This document shows, piece by piece, positions 8,651 through 15,767 of a DNA stretch of 64,000 bases; position 1 is the first letter of the stretch; each line of letters opens with the position of its first letter. Origin of the DNA: Polyangiaceae bacterium (GTDB lineage Bacteria; Myxococcota_A; Polyangia; Polyangiales; Polyangiaceae); the NCBI GenBank assembly GCA_023150915.1, contig JAKLKA010000006.1, positions 1 to 64,000 of the forward strand, in the 5' to 3' direction. Under the pieces are notes generated by a model. The model saw only the letters and a program-made list of their open reading frames with translations. It did no database searches and was not told the DNA's origin. The translations under genes and the position numbers were made by a program.

Positions 8651-11104
8651 GTGCGTCTCCGGGCCCTCGCGCTGATTCTGGGTGTCACCGCCGGCGCACA
8701 CGCGCAGAAGCCGAAGCCCGTCGTGGCGCACGCGCCCGCGGGCGATCGCCAACCGGCGCTCAGCCTGGGCTTCGCTCCGGACCAGAGCTTGCGCGCGGCG
8801 GTCTGCGCGGCGAGCCCGTGCACGCTCGACGCCGCGCTCGATCTGGAGCTGCCCGCCGACGCCAGGGCGCTGGCCACCCGCGCGAAGCTGGCGGTGGTGC
8901 GTATCGCCCCGGCGCGGCGCCTGGTGACGGTGGAAATCCCCGATCCCACTCGCTCGCGGATCTGGCACGCGGTGGTGGCAGCGCCGCTCGACGGCAGCGG
9001 CAAACCCAAGCTCCTCTTCAGAGGATGGGCCGGGCTGATCGAAGGCGAGCCGGGGCTTCGGAGAGGGCCCATGGTGCAACGCGGGGATCCGAACGCCGAC
9101 GGAACGTGGAGCATCGTGCTCGGCGAGCAGCGCGAAGATCTGAGCCTGTGCGGCCGACCGGCGATTCTGTCGCCCAAGCTGGTGGCGCCGGACCTGTCGC
9201 TCAAACCCGCGAAGGTGCAGCGGCTGGGCTCGGCCGAACGCGAGAGCGCGGTGCGCGTCACCGCCCGCGCCCTGGCGGACGACGCGCCACGCGCCAGCTA
9301 TCGCTTGCTGCGCGCCACGGCGGCCACCAGCGCCGTGGGGGACCCGGCCGCGCTCACCGACGGCAAGCCCGAGACGACCTGGGCCGAGAACCGCGGTGGC
9401 GATGGTCGCGGCGAGTTCGTGCGGATGGACGCGCCCTCGCAGCTGCCGATCCACGGCTTCGAGCTGGTGCTGCGTCCGCCCGGGCCCGCGCCCGACAAAG
9501 GCGTGGCGCCCGCCGAGCTCTGGCTGGCGACCCACGATCGCGTGATCCACGTCACCCTGCCCGACGACGCCTGGAAGCAGCCCGGCGCGCGCTTCGAGAT
9601 CGCGCTCGACGCGCCCATCAAGGGTGACTGCCTGGCGCTGGTGACCGAGCGCGCAGCGGGGGGCGGCGCCGACGCCCGGGTGACGTTCGCCGAGCTGACC
9701 GCAAAGACCGAATTCGATCAGAACACGGTGGACAGCCTGGTCGGCGCGCTGGCCGGCGGTGGGCAGCGCGCCGAAGCAGCGGCCGACGCCTTGCGGGCGC
9801 TGGGTGCTGCTGCGGTCGAACCGATCCAGAAGGCCTTCGACACCCTGGACGAGGGCGGGCGGCGCGTTGCGCTGGCGGTGATCGATCAGTCGCCCTGCGC
9901 CGCCGGCGTTCCGCTCTATCTGCGAGCGCTGACCGGTCCGTTTCCTGCGCAGCGACGCCACGGGCGCGATCGGCTGCGGCGCTGCGGCAGCGACGCCGCC
10001 GACGCGCTGGAAAGCGCGCTCGGCAGGGCTCCCCCACGGCTGCGACCGCTGCTTGCTTCCGAGCTCTCGCTGGTGGCGCCCGACCGCGCGGTGCGGCTCG
10101 TGGTGCCGATGCTGCCTGCCGCCGACGCGCCGGGTCGCCGGCTGCTGCGCAAGGCGCTGGGCTGGGCCACCCGTGATCCCAAAGCAGCGGGCGAGGTGAA
10201 GCGCCTGCTGGCCGATGGGTCGCTGCCTCAGCTCTCCACCCTCGATCTGCTGCGCGCGCTGGGCGACCGCGCCCCCGCGTTCGTCCCCGAGTCGTCGGCG
10301 GCGCTGCTGCGCGTCGCGGGGCCCGGTGCCGACTTCCGCACGCGTTACCTGGCGCTGGGCCCGGCGGCGGCGCTCTCGGAGCGTGACGCGGGCGCGCGCT
10401 CGCTGTTGGCGCGGGCCATCGTCTCGGACCCAAGCCCTCACGTGCGCGCCGAGGCGGCGCGTCGCGTGCCGCGCGTCGAGAAGTTCCAGCCCGAGCTGGT
10501 GAAGGCCCTCGCGGATCCCGAGGTGCGCGTGCGCGAGGCTGCCCTCGAGAACCTGACCAAGCCAGCGGGCACGTTCGCCGTGGGTGCCGCCACCGGCCTG
10601 CTGAGCTCGGATCGCTGGCCGATGATCCGCGCCGCCGCGGCCGTGGCCCTGGCCAAGTACGGCGCCAGCGCGGCGGCGGACGGCGCGCTGGCCAAGGCGC
10701 TGGGCGACGAATCCCCCAAGGTCCGCGGGCCCGCGGCCATCGCCCTGGGCGAACGTCGGGCCAGCGCCCACGCAGAGGCCATTCGCGACCGGCTCGAAGA
10801 CCGCGACGAGGTGGTCGACGTTCGCGTCTCGGCCGCGCTGGCGCTGGGGCTGATGTGCGACGGCGAATCGGTCGACGTGCTCACCCAGCTGGCGCTGGCC
10901 TTGGGCGACCCGGGGGCGAGCCCCGAGGCGCGTGCGCTGGGCCCCGTGGCGCTGGGCGCGCTGTCGCGGATCCGACCCGCCGATTTGCCCAAGCGGCTGC
11001 GTCGCCTGACCCAAGAGGGCTCCCCGCTGGCCGTGCGTCGCGCCGCCGAGGCAGCCCTGGCGAGCCCACCCACCTGCGGCGCGCGAACCCGCGGCCGGAA
11101 CTGA
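8651..11104 (+). CDS. Exported HEAT-repeat protein
   Basis: 817 residues from GTG 8651. The signal peptide LRALALILGVTAGAHA is cut near the AQK. A middle region (residues 220-330) has a jelly-roll-like segment with LTDGKPETTWAENRGGDGRG, typical of F5/8-type discoidin-like domains. From about residue 350 to the end there are helical repeats of HEAT/PBS-lyase type, such as LVKALADPEVRVREAALENL and ALGDESPKVRGPAAIALGE. These usually form a protein-binding scaffold. The gene ends 44 bases before the NAD-dependent epimerase. Function is unknown. Confidence 0.8.
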   Translation: MRLRALALILGVTAGAHAQKPKPVVAHAPAGDRQPALSLGFAPDQSLRAAVCAASPCTLDAALDLELPADARALATRAKLAVVRIAPARRLVTVEIPDPTRSRIWHAVVAAPLDGSGKPKLLFRGWAGLIEGEPGLRRGPMVQRGDPNADGTWSIVLGEQREDLSLCGRPAILSPKLVAPDLSLKPAKVQRLGSAERESAVRVTARALADDAPRASYRLLRATAATSAVGDPAALTDGKPETTWAENRGGDGRGEFVRMDAPSQLPIHGFELVLRPPGPAPDKGVAPAELWLATHDRVIHVTLPDDAWKQPGARFEIALDAPIKGDCLALVTERAAGGGADARVTFAELTAKTEFDQNTVDSLVGALAGGGQRAEAAADALRALGAAAVEPIQKAFDTLDEGGRRVALAVIDQSPCAAGVPLYLRALTGPFPAQRRHGRDRLRRCGSDAADALESALGRAPPRLRPLLASELSLVAPDRAVRLVVPMLPAADAPGRRLLRKALGWATRDPKAAGEVKRLLADGSLPQLSTLDLLRALGDRAPAFVPESSAALLRVAGPGADFRTRYLALGPAAALSERDAGARSLLARAIVSDPSPHVRAEAARRVPRVEKFQPELVKALADPEVRVREAALENLTKPAGTFAVGAATGLLSSDRWPMIRAAAAVALAKYGASAAADGALAKALGDESPKVRGPAAIALGERRASAHAEAIRDRLEDRDEVVDVRVSAALALGLMCDGESVDVLTQLALALGDPGASPEARALGPVALGALSRIRPADLPKRLRRLTQEGSPLAVRRAAEAALASPPTCGARTRGRN

Positions 11105-11148
11105 CGCGGGGCTGACAGCGCCGCGGGCCCGGTGGTACTTAGCCCGGC

Positions 11149-12204
11149 ATGACCCAGTCATGGACTCTGGTCACCGGCGCGTCGGGCTTCGTGGGCTCGC
11201 GCCTGGTTCGTGCCCTGGTCGAGCGCGGTGAGCACGTGAAAGCTCTGGTTCGGCCCGGCTCGAGCCTGCGCCACCTGGCCGATCTGCCCACCGACCGTTG
11301 CAAGCTGGCCTACGGCGACATCACCGTCGAGCACACCGTGTTCCGCGCGCTCGCGAGCTGCAATCGGCTGTACCACGTGGCCAGCAACTTCAAGATGTGG
11401 GACCCCGATCCCGAGACCATCTTGCGCCCGGCCATCGAGGGCACCCGTGCCACGCTGGAAGCGGCCCGGCGCCGCGGCATCGACAAGATCGTGGTGACCA
11501 GCAGCGTGGCGGCCATGGGCTCGACGCGTGCTGCCGAAGAGATGGACGAGAGCCACGCATTCAACCTGCAAGATCCCGAGGCCTACGTGCTGTCCAAGTA
11601 CGAAGCCGAGCGGGTCGCCCTCGAGGCTGCCGACGAGGGTCAGCCGGTGGTGGTCGTCCGACCGTCGGCCATCTACGGGCCCGGCGATTGGAAACCCACG
11701 CCCACGGGGCAGAGCCTCGTGAACTACCTCAAGACGCCGCCCTCGCTGAGCATCCCGGTGACGGACGGCGGGATCAGCGTGGTCGACGTGGACGACGTGG
11801 TCGAAGGCCACATCGGCGCCATGGAGAAGGGCATTGTCGGCGAGACGTACATCCTGGGCGGCGAGAACATCACTTACCACCAGCTGATCGACACCCTGGC
11901 CGACATCACCGGTCTCGCGCTGCCGGGGCGCGTGCTTTCCGAGGGCATGATCGGCCTGGTGGGCAGCTTGATGGAGATGAAAGCCAGCTGGTTCGGCGGC
12001 GATCCGCAGCTCACCCGGAAGCTTGCTCGCGACTACGCCTCCGCCTACGTCTGGGTCACCAGCGAGAAGGCCGAGAGCGCGCTGGGCTATCAGCACCGGC
12101 CGGCGCGGCAGACCCTGGCGCGCGCCGTGCGCTGGTACCTCGAGCGCGGATACGTGCCCGAGAAGGCAGCGCGCCGCGTGCGGTTGGAGCTGCGCACGAC
12201 GTGA
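11149..12204 (+). CDS. NAD-dependent epimerase/dehydratase, HpnA-like
   Basis: 351 residues, an extended short-chain dehydrogenase. The NAD-binding TGASGFVGSRL lies at residues 9-19, the serine element VTSSVAAMGS near 118 and the catalytic Tyr-x3-Lys as YVLSK near 145. VVRPSAIYGPGDW near 175 is a further family motif. The general pattern (reductase of a sugar or steroid-like substrate, KMWDPDPE after HVASNF) resembles the hopanoid-associated HpnA group. No hopanoid genes lie nearby, so the substrate is open. Its stop overlaps the GTG of the following membrane protein, so the two are likely cotranscribed. Confidence 0.85.
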   Translation: MTQSWTLVTGASGFVGSRLVRALVERGEHVKALVRPGSSLRHLADLPTDRCKLAYGDITVEHTVFRALASCNRLYHVASNFKMWDPDPETILRPAIEGTRATLEAARRRGIDKIVVTSSVAAMGSTRAAEEMDESHAFNLQDPEAYVLSKYEAERVALEAADEGQPVVVVRPSAIYGPGDWKPTPTGQSLVNYLKTPPSLSIPVTDGGISVVDVDDVVEGHIGAMEKGIVGETYILGGENITYHQLIDTLADITGLALPGRVLSEGMIGLVGSLMEMKASWFGGDPQLTRKLARDYASAYVWVTSEKAESALGYQHRPARQTLARAVRWYLERGYVPEKAARRVRLELRTT

Positions 12205-12902
12205 GCGCCGCCCGCTCGCCGGCCTCGGGCGGCTACGCGTTGGCGGTTGCCACGCTCGGCTCTGCCGTGATCGTGATCCCCGCCGCGCTGCGCGCGGCCA
12301 CCGGCGGCGCCGGCCTGGCCATGGCCTGGCTGGCCTTGTGGGGCTCCGCCGCGCTGATGATCGCGCCGGTGGCGGGCGCCTGTCGCGTGGCGCGTCCGCT
12401 CTCGCCGTTCGCCTTCAGCCTTCCGCTGGGCCTGGCGCTCGCGCTCGGGCCGTTGATGGTGTTCGCGCGCGTGCTGAAGACGGCCACGCACCATCGCCCG
12501 CTGGGTGGCGCGACTTTCGCACTCGTGGCTGCCATCCTGGTCCTGAGTGCCACGGCGTTCTCCGCCCGGGTGATCGCCTGGTCTCGGGGGCGCGGCGGCG
12601 CGCTGTGCAAGCTGCCTCACGGCCTTGCCGCGCTCGGCCTTGCCCTGGGCGCGGTGCTTGCGCTGCCGGCGCTGAGCAGCGCGCTTCGTAGCTCGCTCTT
12701 CGACGGCGTGCTGGGCGTGGCGGTGGTCGCGGCCGCCGCCTGGGCGCCCGAGAAGTGGGCGCTGGGCCGCGTGGGCTGGGTGCTCTGGTTGGTGGTGGTG
12801 GCTGCGGGCCTGGGTCTGGGTCTGTCGGCGCCCACCACGAAGAGCGCGCTTGCCGAGCATGCGCCGGTGCTGCTCGGACTGTCAGGGTGGCTGCGGCCCT
12901 GA
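12201..12902 (+). CDS. Multi-pass membrane protein of unknown function
   Basis: 233 residues from GTG 12201, overlapping the stop of the epimerase by four bases (GTGA). There are about seven hydrophobic segments, among them ALAVATLGSAVIVIPAAL, FALVAAILVLSATAFSARVI and GWVLWLVVVAAGLGLGLS. I see no catalytic motif and do not recognise the family. The coupling suggests a job linked to the epimerase, for example in envelope lipid or sugar metabolism. Confidence 0.75.
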   Translation: MSAARSPASGGYALAVATLGSAVIVIPAALRAATGGAGLAMAWLALWGSAALMIAPVAGACRVARPLSPFAFSLPLGLALALGPLMVFARVLKTATHHRPLGGATFALVAAILVLSATAFSARVIAWSRGRGGALCKLPHGLAALGLALGAVLALPALSSALRSSLFDGVLGVAVVAAAAWAPEKWALGRVGWVLWLVVVAAGLGLGLSAPTTKSALAEHAPVLLGLSGWLRP

Positions 12903-12947
12903 GCGTCCGTTGACGGAGTGGGGCCTGGCCCTTACCTTCAGCGGACC

Positions 12948-14198
12948 ATGGGCGCTTCGCGCGTCGGCTTCGTCCTCATCCGTCGGCTCGCGCTCTTCAT
13001 CGCGTTCTTGTTCGCGCTGAGCGGGGCCGCGCCTGCCGCTGCGCAGCCGCCGCCCGCGGGCACTCCGGTACGGATCGGCGTCACGGCCGCCACGCCCCCC
13101 GCGCCCGAGCCCGAGCGCGCGGGCCCCGACGCCGAGGCCCACGCGCCCCCGGCCGACGCGCCCCGCGTCGACGCCAAGCTCGCGATTCCGCCCCCGCCGG
13201 CCGGTTTCAACGTCCACGACGGCGGCTGGATCAAGTTCGCTTACGAGCCCGGCCTGCGCGAGCGGGTGCAACCGTTGATCACGCAAGCCGACGCCGCCCG
13301 CGCCGATCTGGTGCGGCGGTTCGGTCGGCCGGTGCTCAGCAAGGTCACGGTCTACGTTGCGCGCACCCCTGGCGAGATGGCGAGCCTGGCTCCCGAGGGC
13401 GCGCCCTTCCCGCGCTATGCCGCCGGCGTCGCCTATTCGGACATCGGCTACGTCCTCTTGACCATCCATCCGGTGGACGTCAACGCGCGGCACGATCTGG
13501 GTGAGGTCTTCCGGCACGAGCTGGCCCATGTGGCGCTCCACGACGCGGTCGATGGGCGCTCGGTTCCGCGCTGGTTCAACGAGGGCGTGGCGGTGTTCGT
13601 CTCGGGCGAGGGCTCGGTGACGCGCCTTCAGACGCTGTGGACTGCCACGGTCGCCGGCGAGCTCTTGCCGCTGGGCCGGCTCGAGAAGACGTTCCCCACC
13701 GACGCGCTCGGTGTCTCGGTGGCATACGCCCAGGCGGCCGACATCGTGCGGTTCTTGATCCGGCGTGAAGACCAGCAACGCTTCATCGGCCTGCTCGAGC
13801 GGGTCCGAAAGGGGCACGAGTTCGAGCGGGCCCTGAACGACGCCTATGGCGTGGACCTGGCGACCCTCGAGTTCGAGTGGCGGCAAGACGTGTCGAAGCG
13901 TTACACCTTCTGGCCCGCGCTGTTCAGCGGCTCGGTGATCTGGGCGGGCGCCATTGGCCTGTTCATCTGGGGCTGGCGGCGCCGGAAGAAGCGCGCAGAG
14001 CGCACGCTCGAACGCTGGGGTCGCGAAGAGGCGGCAGAAGACGAGCTGCGTCGCCGCCTGCGCGAGGCCGAGGCGGGCCGGGTGCGCATCGTGTTCGCGC
14101 GCGAGCCCCGGCAAGAGGTGGTCGAGATGAAGCCACCCATCGAAGACGCCGAGGTGCCGCGCGTGGAGCACGACGGCAGCTGGCACACGCTGCACTGA
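12948..14198 (+). CDS. Peptidase MA-like (HExxH) membrane-anchored protein
   Basis: 416 residues from ATG 12948. A hydrophobic N-terminal signal (LALFIAFLFALSG) ends near AAAQ, followed by a Pro/Ala-rich spacer. The zinc site FRHELAHVALHD near residue 190 and the downstream WFNEGVAVFVSGE, where the Glu is the third ligand, are the marks of the MA-like family (PF13485). A C-terminal transmembrane segment (VIWAGAIGLFIWGW) precedes a charged cytoplasmic tail. Likely a periplasmic zinc peptidase anchored to the membrane. It converges on the chorismate mutase gene with one base between them. Confidence 0.85.
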   Translation: MGASRVGFVLIRRLALFIAFLFALSGAAPAAAQPPPAGTPVRIGVTAATPPAPEPERAGPDAEAHAPPADAPRVDAKLAIPPPPAGFNVHDGGWIKFAYEPGLRERVQPLITQADAARADLVRRFGRPVLSKVTVYVARTPGEMASLAPEGAPFPRYAAGVAYSDIGYVLLTIHPVDVNARHDLGEVFRHELAHVALHDAVDGRSVPRWFNEGVAVFVSGEGSVTRLQTLWTATVAGELLPLGRLEKTFPTDALGVSVAYAQAADIVRFLIRREDQQRFIGLLERVRKGHEFERALNDAYGVDLATLEFEWRQDVSKRYTFWPALFSGSVIWAGAIGLFIWGWRRRKKRAERTLERWGREEAAEDELRRRLREAEAGRVRIVFAREPRQEVVEMKPPIEDAEVPRVEHDGSWHTLH

Positions 14199-14199
14199 G

Positions 14200-14478
14200 T
14201 CAGCGCTTTGCCCGCTGCTCGGCCCAGCGCGTCTCGTCCACCACGCGCTCGAAGACGCGGCGGACCACGTCGGGGGTCAGCGGTGCGCGCGCGCGCTGGC
14301 AGAGCCGCGCGAAGATGCCCCGCTCGCGCTCGGGGTCGTACACCGGCAACCCGCCGGCCCGCTTCACCTCGCCAATGCGCAACGCCACCGCGACCCGCTC
14401 GGCCAAGAGGTCCAGCATGCGGTCGTCGATGCGATCGATCTCCTCGCGCAGCTGCTGCAGGGTCGGCGGGTCATCCAC
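14200..14478 (-). CDS. Chorismate mutase, AroQ class
   Basis: 92 residues, the length of a stand-alone AroQ-type mutase that turns chorismate into prephenate for Phe and Tyr synthesis. LREEIDRIDDRMLDLLAERVAVA at the start, then IGEVKRAGG and YDPERERGIF are the conserved helices, including the first-helix Arg of the second motif and the Lys of GEVK. Chorismate synthase (aroC) is at the far end of this window, not in an operon with it. Confidence 0.9.
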   Translation of the reverse strand: MDDPPTLQQLREEIDRIDDRMLDLLAERVAVALRIGEVKRAGGLPVYDPERERGIFARLCQRARAPLTPDVVRRVFERVVDETRWAEQRAKR

Positions 14479-14511
14479 GCTGGCATGCTAACCCGAAAAC
14501 CCGGGTCGCCG

Positions 14512-15705
14512 TCACTTCACCGACGTGGGGCACCCGGCCACCACCTGCACCTGGTACACGTTGCCGCTCTTCAGCTGGTCGCAGGCCGCACCGTTCAGCT
14601 CCAGTGTCTTGTCCGACGTCCAGCCCCAGCCGTCGGTGGGGCTAGACTGCACCAGCTTGGTGTCGAAGTAGACGTTCACCAGGTTCTTGTCGGGGGGCGC
14701 CTGACCCAGATCCACGGTGCAGCTGATCGCGACCTTGATGCCGATCTCTTGCAGCGACGCGGTGAGCTGGGGCTCGTCTTGCACCGGGTAATAATACGGG
14801 AGAACCTGCTTGGCGGTCCCGCCGGCGGTGGCCACCTCGTTCAGGACGTTCGCATACACCTCGGCGCCTGGCATGCCGATCACGTACGTCTTGATGCCGG
14901 CGTCGAACAGCTTCTGGACCGCGTCGACCGTGGCCTGCCGGTCGACGCAATAGAGCGGACCGTCCACCACCAGCTTCGGATCGCAGCAGTTGATGGGCTC
15001 GGCGCACTTGGTGTTCGGATCGAGCATGGCGCCCTCGATGTTCGCCATGCACTCCGACGCCGGGCAGCTGGCGCTGGGGTTGCAGTTGGGGGCCCCATCG
15101 GTGGCCAGCACCACGAACGTCTTGCCCGGCAGCGCGGTCAAGGTCGGGACGAGCGCCTCGATGCTGCCCGAGGTCGGCGTGCCGCCTTCGGGCTGATAGG
15201 CCGCCAGGGTGGTGAGCAGCTTCTTGAGCACCGGCCCGTTCAGGCCCTGCTGCGCAAAGCTGGGCGGGTCGCCGTCTTGGGTCGGGAAGATCTCTTTGCC
15301 GGGGTTGCAGCCTGCGATCGTGCCGCCGGGCATCGGAAAGACCGCCGCGCCATAGCGCAGCCGATGCCCGACCGAACGCAACACCTTGCTGATCGCGATG
15401 CGCGCGCTGACGTATTTGTTGTACGTGCTCTTGGGCAGCGCTTCGATCATGCTGCCCGAGCGGTCGACCACGAAGAAGACGTTGGGCCGCTCGACCACGA
15501 CCGGAATGATGGTGTTGCCGCACAAACCGTCGGCGTCGGGCGAGGGCGGGCCGTCGGGGATGCCCACGTCGAGCCCCCCGGCGTTGCCGCCGCCGCCGCT
15601 GCCGCCGCCGGCGCCACCGAACGGATCGGGGCGGTCCCCCGAGCTGCAGGCGTGGCTGGCCGCCAAGAGCCCCGTCACCAGCGCCGCCAGAAGCTGTCGC
15701 CGCAC
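14512..15705 (-). CDS. von Willebrand factor A domain lipoprotein
   Basis: 397 residues from GTG 15705. The signal and lipobox LLAASHAC predict a lipoprotein, followed by a Gly-rich spacer. The VWA domain runs from about residue 68: VFFVVDRSGSM carries the DxSxS metal site, the later Thr lies in a TSGSIEALV element and ATDGAPN gives the Asp of the MIDAS. Many Cys residues in the second half (such as NPSASCPASEC and NCCDP) suggest disulfides. Cell-surface VWA lipoproteins of this form are common in myxobacteria; the ligand is unknown. Confidence 0.85.
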   Translation of the reverse strand: MRRQLLAALVTGLLAASHACSSGDRPDPFGGAGGGSGGGGNAGGLDVGIPDGPPSPDADGLCGNTIIPVVVERPNVFFVVDRSGSMIEALPKSTYNKYVSARIAISKVLRSVGHRLRYGAAVFPMPGGTIAGCNPGKEIFPTQDGDPPSFAQQGLNGPVLKKLLTTLAAYQPEGGTPTSGSIEALVPTLTALPGKTFVVLATDGAPNCNPSASCPASECMANIEGAMLDPNTKCAEPINCCDPKLVVDGPLYCVDRQATVDAVQKLFDAGIKTYVIGMPGAEVYANVLNEVATAGGTAKQVLPYYYPVQDEPQLTASLQEIGIKVAISCTVDLGQAPPDKNLVNVYFDTKLVQSSPTDGWGWTSDKTLELNGAACDQLKSGNVYQVQVVAGCPTSVK

Positions 15706-15767
15706 CCGGCCAGCATAGCAGGTCGAATGCCGGGTGCTGGAAGCGCTCGCCGCGGCGTCGCGTTATC

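Noticed and set aside
8609-11161. 850-residue open frame on the minus strand opposite the HEAT-repeat gene
   Set aside because: Its translation is Arg/Gln/Gly-rich without domains, while the plus strand has a signal peptide and clear HEAT repeats. It is a GC-rich shadow frame.
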